Below, piece after piece: positions 13,398-26,096 of a DNA stretch of 64,000 nt; the first letter of the stretch is position 1, and the number at the start of each line of letters is the position of its first letter. The notes beneath the pieces were generated by a model. The model was given only the letters and a program-made list of their open reading frames with translations. It was not told where the DNA came from and did not search any database. A program made the translations under genes and the position numbers. This DNA is from Ulota crispa (taxonomy: Eukaryota; Streptophyta; Bryopsida; Orthotrichales; Orthotrichaceae): NCBI GenBank assembly GCA_963920765.1, contig OY987243.1, positions 6,138,001-6,202,000 of the forward strand, read 5' to 3'.

Positions 13398-14274
13398 TGT
13401 ACAATGGGGTAGAATAAGTATTAGTCCCCCCTATTCTACCGTTCAAAGGATTTAGCACTTTATAGAATGGAATTGGCTTTTTTGTATCTTGTATTACTAA
13501 TCTTTAATTCTTACACAATCCAAATCAAGCATACCAAATTTGAGTTTCAAAAAACCAAAACCCTATTTTTGGTGAATTATTTTAGATATAATTCATAGTT
13601 TTATATGATAATTGATTATAAAACATTGGTGATGAATTTTTGAGATTTGATTGCATGGATATGTAAGAAACATCCATAAGCACATCTCTCCTTTCAACAA
13701 GCATCTTAAAAAGTTTCAAATTTCCTTCTATAGAGATTTACATGTTGGGGTGATCATGACCAAATTTAGTAAAATAGACTTTTTTGTTTTTTAATTAGCT
13801 TTTGGCAAAAAAATCATATTATCATGCTCAAAGCTACAAACCTAATCATAATGTATGAGTCAATTAGCAAAATCTAATTACCAAAAAGAAACATCTATTT
13901 TACTAAATTTGGTTATGATCACTTCAACATTGAAATCCCTATAAAGGGAAGTTTGAGACTTTTGGAGATTTTTATTTGAAGGAAAGATGTGTGTATGGAT
14001 GTTTTCTACATACCCATGCAATCAAATCTCAAAAATTCATCACCAATGTTTTTTAATAAATTATCATATAAAACCATGAATTATATCTAAAATAATTCAC
14101 CAAAAATAGGGTTTTGGTTTCTTGAAACTCAAATTTGGTATGCTTGATTAGGATTGTGTAAGAATTAAAGATTAGTAATACAAGATACAAAAAAGCCAAT
14201 TCCATTCTATAAAGTGCTAAATCCTTTGAACGGTAGAATAGGGGGGACTAATACTTATTCTACCCCACTGTACA
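13398..14274. mobile_element. Large fold-back element, arms ~390 bp (copy 1)
   Basis: The left arm begins TGTACAATGGGGTAGAATAA and the right arm ends with its near-complement (CTACCCCACTGTACA). Arms run about 13398-13795 and 13890-14274, with a ~95-bp loop. There is no coding capacity. The inner arm motif GGTGATGAATTTTTGAGATT is shared with the element at 37603-38473. No clear target-site duplication was seen. Confidence 0.85.
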
Positions 14275-14845
14275 CTAACAATTTTGTCAAGAAGCCACTA
14301 AAAGACTATTTAGTACATTTGTACAAGCGCCAAACCTTACCATGACGCAATAACTACAAGTAGTTGTTTGAGGGAGGGCAGGTGAATAAATAGCGCATTT
14401 ACACTTTGCATTATAGCTAGGTGGGGGGATTTGAATATGATTAATGGCTACTCAAGTTGTCTTAATCTAAGGTCCCATCAGCGACAGGGCAGCAGGTCAA
14501 ATTGCACCTCATCTCAAAGGCAATTTTGCATCTTGAAACTTTGCCTACTTTTAAAATTTTCCTTTTTGTTTTTACAATACAGTTTTAGCGCAACCAAATT
14601 TGAGATAGAAATTTTGCTAAATTTAACCAAATTTATTATTGCTAGACCCACACCCTAGAATGGAAGCATGTAAAGAAAATTTAGCTAAAATTGCATCAAA
14701 TGAATGTTATACAAATGTTCATCCAAAAAGCTTCTAATATTAACTACTTTCATCCAAAAACTGACGAATTGAGATTTTGCTCTAGAAGAATCAACCGATT
14801 TCATCTAGTTTTTCATGCATGTTTCTTAGTGTAATGGGAGCCAGT

Positions 14846-14995
14846 ATTTATCCTTGTTGTATTCTCTATATGAAAATAAAAAGTTGGCAAGATATTCCTT
14901 TAATACGCTTTGGAGAAAAGTTAACTTCAAGAGAAATAGAAGAAAAAGCCGCAAAGTTAGCTCAATTTTTACGTATATCTATAGAAGGTCTTTAA
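14846..14995 (+). pseudogene. ycf4: Nuclear insertion of plastid DNA: 3' end of ycf4
   Basis: The plus strand encodes the C-terminal 45 or so residues of Ycf4, the thylakoid photosystem I assembly factor, ending at the native stop (14993-14995). Visible family sequence includes IYP..ILYMKIKSWQDIPL and LTSREIEEKAAKLAQFLR then ISIEGL. Upstream of 14846 the match ends, so about three quarters of the gene and any start are missing. The AT-rich downstream DNA to about 15060 may be the plastid spacer. Two adjacent TGT codons (Cys-Cys, 14855-14860) stand where Ycf4 normally has two Arg, as expected from C-to-T change at methylated CpG after transfer. It is a non-functional fragment. Confidence 0.85.
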
Positions 14996-15118
14996 AATTG
15001 AAAAATAAAAAAATTTAAAATAAAGTTAATTTATCTAATTAATATATTATAAATTACAAAAAAAAACTCAGCTCACTTTCAAAGTAAGATTTAGGCAAAA
15101 ATTCGCCAACAAATTAAA

Positions 15119-15518
15119 CGCTGCCCTAAATTGCTAACAAGACACCACTTGTGTGATCCTTTGCAAGCATGAAATGTGATTTTTAATGCTGATTTTTTAA
15201 TTTGGATCACAAGATTTGTTTCACGTTTATCATTCTAAGATTATACTATAAAAAAATAAGTGTTCTTAAACTTGAAATTAAAAATATAGGACTTTTGAGT
15301 TACTTAAAGCAAAAATACATCAAAAAATAGTATTGGTGTAATAGTATTTCAACAAAAATTTGTATTTGTCTTATTTTCTTTCAAGGAGGTTGTAATGCCA
15401 TGATTGAATGAATGATGGACCACTTGAATAAATCAAACATAGCACTAAATTATCAAATTTCATGCTCACAAAGGGATGTCCTATTAGCAATTTAGGGTGT
15501 CCTATTAGCAGTTCCCAA
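15119..15518. mobile_element. Family F inverted-repeat element, copy 1
   Basis: CCTAAATTGCTAACAAGACACC at the left pairs with GTCCTATTAGCAATTTAGGG at the right. The interior matches the end of the window in inverted orientation. Confidence 0.6.
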
Positions 15519-18061
15519 AAGATTTTGACTAACAAAATTCTTACATGTTTTGTCAAGTATCACCAAAATAAACAAGAAACTAGCTAAACATTAGAACATC
15601 TTCAAATGCTCATAAAGCACAAATAGATTGGAGTTAGAAAATGAGCACAAGGTTTTTTGAAACCTTCTTGAGATATGCGACAATATCAATTAATTAATGG
15701 TTCAGTTAAGGCAAAGGTATCAAAACAAAGTCTTTGCAAGTTGTTTTCAAAAGTAGATAATGCATGGTTTTCAAATGAAAATTGTATATGCAATGAATGG
15801 TTTTCCAAAACTTGAGTGAAATTTCATTGTACAACAAAGAATGATATCTAAGTACATGAGCAACTAGAATATGTCATCTCACTCTTGCACATGTAGGAGT
15901 TGGTGACAAAGCTAGTTACTTTCAAGAATGTGTCCAAATAAACAATTTATCTATTGTGGTATGAGCAACCAAATGCCTAGTAGGAAAATAGGTAGGTGCT
16001 ATGTTGCTTACCAAATATAGGATGGTAATTGGGCCAATATATATTCTAATATTCACATGATATAAGAAAAAATTTATAGTGCTTGCTCATCTAATATACT
16101 CAATTACACATCAATTGATGTTTTGTACTTTGAGTAGTAATGGTAATGTTATATATGTCACTTTTGATTACAACTCATCACATTTGCATAAGAATAAAAC
16201 CATCTTTTATTTTGTCTCCAATCCAAATTTGTTTAAACTTTATCAAACTCTTATATGTAATTAAAACTAACGATTAATTTGTTTATTTTATTTTGAACAC
16301 CATATTAGGTAAATTGGGAAAATTGGGGGTTCTAATTTGTATGTCACGTAGATCCAAAGAAGTTACCCAAAATCAAATTTGAAGGTATCATATTTAGTCT
16401 AAGCCACTAAGATATTTTCCCTCGCAAATTCCTCCTCTCAGGTGAGGGCACATGTACAAAAAAAACGTAGAGCTCGATTGTAGGTGATCATGTACAACCT
16501 TCACCTCAAAATTTGAAAGTCCCAAAACATACCCTTTTTTCCAATTTACCTAATATGGTGTTTTTGGAACTAATTTTGTTGTACATGAAAGGAAAAAGGA
16601 CTTCATCTAGTTGTGTTATCTTTTGTAAATTTAAAAATTCAAAAATTTCACCACGAGAACTTTAGCAGAGAACCCGTAGCTAAAGTAAAGTAATTTTAAA
16701 ATTGGCTTTTTTACAAACATTGTATTCATAATATTGCAAGAATCTCAAATGTTTGATGATTGCAACGCTTTCAATTGTCATTAAGCTTCTTCAAACATGT
16801 CTTTATTTTACTTTGACTTAACTATCATGAATTGATCAAATAATACACCAATTGTCTAATATTTTGTTGAGGAAGTCATATCTTGTGTCAAAAGTATGCC
16901 AATAATGCAAGACCCCACGAAGTTTAGAGTAATTGGTCTTGTTTGATAACTACGTTAATTTCAATGAATTCATCTATTCTTGACCAAATTATTGCATGTA
17001 AGTAGGGTTGAATTTGACAACTATAAAACCAATTATTAAAATTGTTTTAACAAATTCAACAATTATTAACACTATCACATGGTTTGGCAAAAAAAATAGC
17101 CATCAACAATGGTTGAAAAGATGCATTCAATTTTACCAAGAAATATCAAAAAATAATAATTTAAAACCACTCTTGAATGTGTTTTTTATTTCTTGCATAC
17201 ATAAAGCTTCAACTACATGAGCTCCTTTTAAGACTCAACATTTAAATAAGAAGATGCAAAGAAGCATCTCAATAGAATCCTCTAAAGACAATTAAGTAAT
17301 TGACTTATAAATTGAAGCAGTGTGGGTGCAAGTATTCAAAGAAAATTTACAAACAAAAATCATTTTCAAAGGAAGTTTAAACTTCAAAAACTTTTTGTAA
17401 GTGGAACAAATAAAGTCAACTTCTAAGAAATTTATAAATGGTAGTATTTAGTGTATTCAAGGTTGAGGAGATCCTCATGTTTTCAAAGCATCTATTCAAA
17501 TTTCAATTCATCTAATCTTATAATTTTGCTATTTTAAAATGAGAAAACTTGTTTCACTTCCACTCCTTTGAGATCCAATCCACCTTCTTTTCAATTTAAT
17601 TTTCTAACTTATTAAACAAAAAGTTTTTCAAAATACATTAAATGTCTTTGTGATAGACTCTTGGTTGTTTGAAGATTAAAGGGGGAAAGAATAACAAGCT
17701 TGGTTTTAGACCAAAAACAAGTTGAGGGTATTTAGTATTTCAAAAGATTACTTATAACTTTTGAATCCTAAAGTTATCATCATTACCCTTCTTTTTAAAT
17801 CTTAATTCACATTTATTTTTGGCATGGCATATTTGACTACTCCTTGATTATACAAAGTGTAAAAATTCTAAATTCTAATGCAAAATTTTGAGAGATTTCT
17901 TAGTGTTTTGCAAAAATTGTATGCAAAATATAAGGAGATTTTTGCAAAACTTTAAAGAGACTTATGTAAAACATTCCAAGACCTATGGAAAACATTTAAA
18001 ATTTTAAACAAAACATTTAGGGACCTAAGCAAAATATTCAAAAACTTATATTCCTCAACAT
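15519..18061. other. AT-rich intergenic DNA
   Basis: Apart from the AACACC MITE at 16296-16562, I see no gene, RNA or clear repeat boundary. Confidence 0.5.
16296..16562. mobile_element. AACACC-end MITE, copy 1 (267 bp)
   Basis: The terminal repeats AACACCATATTAGGTAAATT and their complement flank a non-coding core. The 4-bp target duplication is TTTG (16292-16295, 16563-16566). Confidence 0.9.
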
Positions 18062-18189
18062 TGAAGATATCCTTGTATTTTGCAAATAAAGTTCAAAATT
18101 ACATGAATACTCTAGATTTATAAAATGAAGATATCCTTGTATTTTGCAAATAAAGTTCAAAATTACATGAATACTCTAGATTTATAAAA
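18062..18189. repeat. Tandem duplication, 2 x 64 bp
   Basis: TGAAGATATCCTTGTATTTT starts both units (18062 and 18126); the copies are essentially identical, so the duplication is recent. Confidence 0.9.
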
Positions 18190-18936
18190 TAAAGCATTTG
18201 TCCACAAAACATTATTGGATTTCAAAACTACTATAAATTCTTGCCATCTTTTAGAAAAGAGGAATAATTCTTAAATATTTATTTTCGAAGGCAATTTTTT
18301 TGTTGTATTCTTGTGGAAATTTTGAAACAACTTTTCAAGATATGTAAAAACACTCAATGTTTACCATTACAAATGAAATGAGAGATGGTGGGTTGTTTTA
18401 TTTTGACCATCCCTTTTTGTTTAAACCAATACCACAGTGGCAAATGCTATAAAGTATGATGAACTAGAGTCTACATCTACTTTACACAAAAATTACAAGC
18501 AGTTTGCAATCATTGGTGCAAATAAGCCATAGCCTTTGGTACAATTTATGATTTAACAATTGTGGAAGAGGGGTTAGAATTCCGTTAGATGTCTCAAAGT
18601 ATAATTATTATTTTTTTGCACTTTACTGCTAATTACAAAGTAGTTGGCCACACAAAGGAAAAGAAAAGATTCAAATTATGTTAGAAAGGGCCTCTTTTAT
18701 TTGTTTTGTGATCACACCTTGGAATGTTTGTCTTGTAATTATAAGGTTCATGTCAAAACAAACTTGATGTTCTTTTTAGCTCTCCCTTCACTTGCAATTT
18801 GAGAGCATCAATACTTGCACCAAACATTATTTAAACTAACACCCATGCTAGCTTTTTGAAATGCAACTTTTCACCCTCCTCTTCCTTTCCTTCCCTCTCT
18901 CTTTTCAAACTTTTGATGACAACTCTTGATGCTTAA

Positions 18937-19590
18937 CCCCTCACCGCCAAAGGGGATCAAAACCGTCCACCTTTACATTTCAATTTGAAAACGATTGACT
19001 TTTCTTGAAGATTGATTGTAGTAGTTATTTTTAAAATTATTCTTATTGAAGTCTTGTTACAGTATCTACAATCTGATTTTGAAAATGAATGATTAAGCTT
19101 ATGATTTGTCTATTCAAGATTTTGTGCAAGGATGTCCATTGCAAATCTTCACTTTCTAGTGTTGAGAGCTCTTAGAAATGAGCCGCAAGTACACTAGAAC
19201 TTGGAGAAACAATCACTTTAGAAACTTAATTTAAAAATTTGTAGAGTAAATTTTAAGAGGCCATAAATTGATTAGGGTTACACATGTTGTACTTTACATA
19301 CTCTTATTTTTTTTGATATCCTCAATTTTAAATTTGAGATGTGAAAAGAGGATTGAAAGATTTCAAATCACTTTCACAGTTTTTACACCCACATGATCAA
19401 ATCTTACAATCTTTCAATCCATAAGTGATATTGTTGTTTTTTCTTTTATTATGTGATCTCTAACATATCTCATTTGAATTTGTATGGTTACAATTTAAAA
19501 AAAATTGATGCAACTTATCAAAATATTGCCATTTTGTTCATCCAAAAGCAGGTTCTGAGATACTCGAGAAAGTCCATGGGCGTTAAGGGG
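18937..19590. mobile_element. TTAA-type non-autonomous element, family A copy 2
   Basis: The ends are CCCCTCACCGCC and CGTTAAGGGG. Flanks are TTAA on the left and TTCA (one change) on the right. The interior matches the copies at 3.1 kb and 50.7 kb. Confidence 0.7.
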
Positions 19591-19594
19591 TTCA

Positions 19595-21083
19595 AAAAAA
19601 ACTAGTAAGCCTTGTCCTTACTTTGCCACCTCTCATTGACTTTCACCCTCATGCCTTTTTCTCTTCCTCCCCTATCTCAATTTCAATCTTCCGGTGACAA
19701 ATAAACACCCAATACTTTATAGTAGAGATGCTTTCAAAGAAATGGATTGTTCACACAAAAGCACATGCAATCAAGCTTTGCTAAAAAATTCCTTCAAAAC
19801 AATCCAAATTTTTCGGATTCGTTTTCTTTACAACTGAAAATCTTCTAATGTTGTTTTGGCCCCAAACAGGCCTCCTTTTTACAAAAAAAAAAATAAACCA
19901 TTGCTTAAATAGTCACCAATCACACAATTGGAACCTAGAGCAATTTCTCAAAAGCATGTGTCAATTGAGGATGACAAAGCAAATGCTATTGAGTTGACTG
20001 ACTCAATTCATCCAAAGAAAATCCCTTATTATAGTTATATAGTGTATGACACTTACAACCAACAACTCCCTATTGCTTTGTAAAAAGAAAGGCTATCAAA
20101 ATTTGAGATCAGTGAGATGAAACCTAGACTTTGTTCTTTGTACTTATAGAATTGCTTTTGAGCTAATGTGTATTGTGCTTTAATATTTCTTATAGCCACA
20201 TTTTAGTAGGTTATAAATAACATGTATTATATGAAGATTGTGTGATCATGTTCAAATTATAAACCAAAGCCTGCATTTAATGTTACTTTCAAATAAGATT
20301 CACGTCAATTTGATAACTCCAAAATAAAATAAAATTCTACGGTTGAGAAACTTTTCTAAAACAGCCGTGTTTTGTCATTTCTACAAGATCAAAAAAATCG
20401 CATTAGTATGAGGTTTGTTGAACATTATGCGCTCACACAAAATTGATATCAGTTTATAACACATTTACTAATTAGGAGTTATTCATTAAAATGTGAGTTT
20501 TTCATTGAAATAAAAGGTAATGTAAAGGAAATTCGACAAAAGGTTTTACATATAACCTTTCAGATTTGACCTAAAATTAGAAATTTTATATTGATTGAGC
20601 TAAATTGCAACAAAACCTTTCAAAATTGACCTAAAATTAAAAGATTTTATATCTCATTTGGTTATTTTGGAAGGTGCCCAATCTCCCATTTTAATAAATA
20701 TGATGTTTTGATAGTAGATGGGTCTTCCTGTTTTTACACTTATGAAGGTCCGTTCTATAGAGTAAAATGGAGGAATGTTTTGAAACAAGATGTGTGTGGT
20801 TATAAATTTCAAGCTTTAGGTTATTTTGATAGAATTGAATCTATTAATATTATCACATACACGCATAATCTGAAACCAAAATTTACGTTTCTTTCTAAAT
20901 TTGGTAACAACAAAGACATAAATAATACGTAGACTGAGAACTAGAGAAGAACTCACTGAAAATAAGTCCATAAAAATCAAGATTTCACTAAAATATTTTA
21001 TTTCTATTTGTTTTGTGTGGTTACTTATTCGTCTATTGATACTTCACACTCTAAAAGTCAACTTTAAAAAAACAAACGGAAAA
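19595..21083. other. AT-rich intergenic DNA
   Basis: Contains a pyrimidine-rich repeat module at 19630-19700 and otherwise no supported feature; the 74-codon frame at 20708-20932 has no recognisable content. Confidence 0.5.
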
Positions 21084-21300
21084 AAAACAAACATAGTATT
21101 ACTTTCATAATTCTACTAAATTGCACAATCTAACATGGTTTAAACCCAATTGCTACATAATACAACTACCTTGCCTAGGCTACTTTAAAAAAAAAACAAA
21201 CATAATATTACTTTCATAATTCTACTAAATTGCACAATCTAGCATGGTTTAAACCCAATTGCTACATAATACAATTATCTTGCCTAGGCTACTTTAAAAA
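21084..21300. repeat. Tandem duplication, 2 x ~108 bp
   Basis: TTACTTTCATAATTCTACTA through TGCCTAGGCTACTTTAAAAA is present twice with a few differences. Confidence 0.9.
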
Positions 21301-21758
21301 AAGACAATCTTTAAAAAAAAAATGTAGACAATATTTTGGGTTGCTACCGGTAAGTAGCAACTTCACCACACCCAAAACGGCTATGGTTAAAGTGCATGTT
21401 GTTTTGTGAGGTCAAAGTTCAAAAATTTAGCATTTTTTACAAACAAAGGTAAAAGAAATAATCTGCCCCCTATGTTGGAGTTGGTCAATTCTATCTTCCT
21501 CAATGGTCCAAAACTAAACCAAGGTCTTTCAATCCAAATGTGAATTTAAAATTCTCAATCATCTAATGATAATCATCCAAACTTTTACATTTTAGACAAA
21601 TGAAAAAAATAAGATTTTTCACCTTGACCCCACAAAATAGTATGCCATCCAACCTAGCCTATCTAGCTTGGTTTACTACACCTAAGTTCATATGGGAGAA
21701 GCTCTACTTTTTCATGCTTCACAAAAATGTTAGAGTTAGGTAAACTTACTTACCTTAA

Positions 21759-23543
21759 CCCCTAAAGGACCATGCCCTTTTCTTTGTGAAACACATTGAA
21801 AACTGCCACTTTTGGGGATGAAAGGAATGGTATTTTTTATCTTTATTTTTTGGAATCTAACCGTAAGATCTTGCTCTAGATAGTATGAGGTACTTGGGAA
21901 AAAAATGAGCTTATTCCAAATGAAAAAGAGTGAGATATTTACATGTGAAGTGAAGAAAAAAGTTTATTTTTGTACTGCCCAAAAATTTCAAAAGTCGTTA
22001 ACGAGTCCTATATCAAAAATTTGCTCTATGCAAAGTTGAGGTTTATTTTTCCCTTGTAGAAGACCAAGTTAGGTATCTGTGCGAGAATTTTCAAATCAAT
22101 TGGAACTATACAACACATGGAAAAAAACAGTAAGTAAAAAGAAGTAGAGAATGAATCAAAACACTAAATTGTTAAGAATTTAATTATTAAAATGAAAAAT
22201 GCAAATCCCAACGGTTATAATGTTCTGATAAACAATCTACATTCTTTAGTTTTGTTTTGTTTTTCCAAAATAATGAAAATTGAGTTAAATAAAGGACTTC
22301 AAAGTTTATTTTAGAGTAGAGAATCTAGAATTGCCCGCAAACAAAAACTCCTCATAACTTTCATCTCATCTATCAAAATTGAATGATTCAAAGCTCCCCA
22401 TGTATAAGTCTAAAGAACCTATTTCAAAATTTTTTTTGAAAAAAATGAAATTTTTGAAGAAGTTTTTGGCTGCCCAGGGAGCAGTGTTTTCTAGATTTTC
22501 ATGCATAATTTCTTTGTCAAATGTTGGAATGAAGAAAATATTACTTTGTCACGTAAATCTTTGAATTCCTCACCTTGAATAAAAGTTTCAGAAAATCACA
22601 CAAAGCAGTTTAGCTATAGCAAGGTCCGGGAAGAACCAACGGCTAGTGTAAGATTAGCCAACTAAGATTGAGATTTGGCCGGTTCAAATTCAAGTCATTA
22701 GGCTGTAAAACCAAAGGCAATGAAAATGAGACGGAAACTAATCCGTTAATAAAAAAACAAGAAGGAAAATTATCTCCTCTTTTTCAAGATGGGTAGGAAA
22801 TTGACCGGAAGAAAATACAAGATATCGGGTATTAGAGGATCTTCAAAGGATATGTTTGGATTTCAATTAACAAAATCAAGGACAACTAATCATTAATGGT
22901 AGTATAAGTTCAATACTTCAAGGCTAGCCACTGGAGCCTAGAGTTGCAAAGGCTCTTGACCTATTCTTGCCTTTAAACCACTAGGTGATTCCATTTTAGC
23001 CTATTCATGATACCATTTGCAAATAAGTGCCACCAAGTAATCTCTCTATCTCTCTCTTCTAGCAAAAAGGATTTCTTGAAATCTTAAATGTGAGCTTTGT
23101 ACATTAGTAAAGCTAAGTATCTTGTCTTCAACTAATGAGGAGTTTCTAGGTTCAACTTTTGCTATAGACATTACATTGTTTATTGATTTTATATATGTAT
23201 ATGTCTTTGTTATTTTTGAAATCTTTTTGAGGATTTTGGCTAATTTAAGTTAAATATAGAAGGAAATTTAGTTGATTCATATCCCACATGAAAGAAAAAT
23301 CAGCCAATCCGTACATAAGACGAAAGGAAATTTAGCCACTTAAAATTCGGTACCAAAGGAAATTGGCCACTTTCCCTAAGTGCAAAAAGGCAAACACTGA
23401 TCTCAAACAATGTTCAGCCGAACATAATCTTGAGTAATCAACTTTTAGCTGAAAGCTTTGAAATATTTCCTAGACCCTATGGTTGCCATAGGTACATGCC
23501 CAAAATCCCATTTGTCCCCCCAAGAACAACGATCCTTTAGGAG
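21759..23543. mobile_element. TTAA-type element, family B, carrying an internal ~880-bp insertion
   Basis: The ends are CCCCTAAAGGACCATGCCC and ATCCTTTAGGAG, with perfect TTAA flanks (21755-21758, 23544-23547). Comparison with the inverted copy at 33532-34430 shows continuous homology up to about 22605 and again from about 23490, so the DNA between is a later insertion. Confidence 0.7.
22605..23487. mobile_element. Insertion inside the family B element; possible SINE or solo LTR
   Basis: This segment is absent from the other family B copy. Near its left edge TAGTGTAAGATT (22644) resembles a Pol III A box and GGTTCAAATTC (22681) a B box, 37 bases apart, which would suit a tRNA-derived SINE. 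The 880-bp length is long for a SINE, so a solo LTR is the alternative. Ends are approximate. Confidence 0.35.
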
Positions 23544-23639
23544 TTAACCCCTGAATGACCCCCAAGACAAACATTTTAACATACTTCACAATTTTCTAAT
23601 AAATTTCACCAACTATTTTTCTGAAATTATTTTTGGACG

Positions 23640-24075
23640 AACCTGCTGTATTGACTGCAGTAACGTTGGGTCTGCATGTTATCCACTTACCTACAGTAGA
23701 ACGCGTCGCTTGCGGCTTTTCCAAGGTCGAATTCACATTTGCATCAAGCAAGGCGCCGTCCTGGCTTCCTGACGGCTGTCAAGTGTCAATGGCTCTGTCC
23801 TTCCAGCGTTAATGCATACAGGGTCTGGAGAGAATTTTTCTATGGCCTGCATAGTTGTCTGTGTATGCTTTCACCGCGCCCTGCATGCTGCAGTGCAACT
23901 TACACATGGCGATTCTCGGTAACAGATTCCGTGCATGCTCAGGGTACGTATATCTACCCCCTTGGTACACTGGGAGAGAATCGCATGTACCGACGGGAGA
24001 CATTTCACAGGCGGTCCTCCCAGCCTCCCCCCATGCTGCAGTCCTCCAGCCCCCAATGCAAAGTACACTATTTCC
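23640..24075. other. GC-rich island without identified gene
   Basis: Markedly GC-rich against the flanks, with overlapping frames open on both strands (up to 115 codons on plus) but no recognisable protein. It could be a promoter, a non-coding RNA exon or a captured fragment. Confidence 0.4.
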
Positions 24076-25444
24076 TACTTCAATGATTTGATATAAAAAA
24101 GAACGTTATTTTGGGAAGGATCGTGCTAGTTCATGACTAATGGAAATTAGAAGAGTGTTTCCTGGAGGGGTATAAATATAATCATAAATCTTTATATGAT
24201 GTTTTCCTTATAAATAGATGGACCTAAAGGAATTTAGAGAAGGATGTATTTTACAAGATACTAGTGGACCCTTGTATCTACTGTTCTGGCGAAGGGATCA
24301 CAGGAGGGGGTCCTTGCAAAAAAATTAACATGATCTGAGCTTACTTGTACTATGTCTACCTACACGCTTTGCCTCTTTCTCCAGGCAACCACCCCCTATT
24401 CCCGTATATACCCTCTCCAAGGACGACCATAACCGCCACATAACCATAGAAATAAGAATAACCGCCACATAACCACCACTTAATTTTCTTGGAGCAACAC
24501 CCAACTACGCAACTAATAGAGATTTTATTATATTATAAACACCCAACTACCCAACTAATGGAAACCAAGCCTATTATTAGTATAGATTCTACTCACACCT
24601 TTTAGAGGGATTCAATTTGTTGTTTCCACTAATAGAAAAGATTTTGTTTTTGATTTGGGCTTTTAGTATATTGATTCCATAAGAAAATTAATTGTTGGCA
24701 TGAAGTCATTGTTTCTAAGAATAGCATTTTGGTACCTTAAGATTGCAAAATCGAGGCAAAATTTTGAGACAACAAATTTATAAATTTGAATTATTGTCAT
24801 GAGCTGAACACTAGAGCCTAGAGGCTGGATAAACTTTTGAAAACAAAATACTAAATTTATGATATTTTCTTATGCATTTGAAACAATGAGTATCCAATCG
24901 CCTTCAAAAAAGTAAACTAAAAACCTTATTGCCTTAATTAATTTAATTCTTGGTACTTATTGTTGTTTTTTGGAATAACTTTGTAAAGGTAAAATTGAAC
25001 AAAACTTAATAAAGCAAATATGAATGTATATTCTTTATTGGTCAAGATGAATGATTCCTAATTACTTGTTATTTCCAGTTTGTTGTTTCAACTTGTGCAA
25101 TCCAAAATGACCTTTTGAAGTACTTTGCACTTCCCAAACACACTGGTATTGGGCAACTAAAATTGTGGAATTGAGCTTATCTAGTCAAAATAGATTTTAT
25201 CATTGCACCAATTGCTTGACTTGAATCAACCCGGTTGGGAAATCCATCATTAGGTAGACATTGATTGTTGTAACTTTCACTTGTAAGCTTTTGGAAGGTT
25301 GTGTTATAAAAGTTCTTGGAATTTCAATATTATTAAAATAGCAATATGCCAATACTTCATTACCTTGGCGTAGTTTAGGTAGCAGTCTAAACTCTAAACT
25401 CAAATCTATGTCAATCTTAGTTTGTGAATTGTTTTTAGATTATT

Positions 25445-25702
25445 GACACCGTATTAGGTAAATTGGGAAAAACAATACATTATTTCCGGAACTTTCACTA
25501 TATCTACTATTATGAATATGTTAGCATACCACCAAAAATAAGCACACATATTCTTGTGCAATAGTGAAATCTCAATGATTGTCTCCAATCATTTCAAAAA
25601 TCACAACTTTTGAGCAATAGTTATGCCTACATTATGGATGTGAAATTAAGGTGGAGTACAAAATGGTCCCTCTGTTTTTCCCAATTTACTTAATATGGTG
25701 TT
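25445..25702. mobile_element. AACACC-end MITE, copy 2
   Basis: The ends are GACACCGTATTAGGTAAATT and TTTACTTAATATGGTGTT. Flanks TATT and TAAT differ by one base from a 4-bp duplication. Confidence 0.8.
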
Positions 25703-25799
25703 TAATGTGAAAATTATGTCACTAATTTTGGGTTCATGAAAACTTGTCAATTGATAAATTTGACTTTATGAGATTCAAGGTGGCACTTAGGTCTTAGAC

Positions 25800-25975
25800 T
25801 ACATCAAATTATGCATTTAGGGTGCCTTAACAATTAGGTTGCCTTACCTTGGCAAAGTTACATATTGATTCAACCTTGGCCACCTGGAGGGACATGCAAC
25901 TCTCTTTATGTTACAATAATGGTAATTGATATTTAAGTAGTGAAATTAGTATGGAGCAACCTAAATGCACTAAGA
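25800..25975. mobile_element. Family E MITE (TACATC...GCATTTAGG ends), degenerate
   Basis: TACATCAAATTATGCATTTA at the left pairs with GGAGCAACCTAAATGCAC at the right. The limits are approximate. Confidence 0.55.
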
Positions 25976-25996
25976 TAGCAACACCATAACCATCAT

Positions 25997-26096
25997 TGTA
26001 CCCATAACCATCACTTTTAAAATCTTGAAAAATTTGTCAAAATGAATAGATGTAATTACAAGGATGTACAACATGTGAACATATGGTTATGGGTAC
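25997..26096. repeat. Short inverted repeat, possible MITE
   Basis: TTGTACCCATAACCATCA and its complement ATGGTTATGGGTACAA lie 60-70 bases apart. No duplication was settled. Confidence 0.5.

Noticed and set aside
22644..22691. tRNA gene
   Set aside because: A- and B-box-like motifs are present but no cloverleaf with paired acceptor and anticodon stems can be drawn.
23739..24086. 115-codon plus-strand frame as a gene
   Set aside because: Equally open antisense frames and Cys/Arg-rich content suggest a GC-composition effect; kept only as a GC island.
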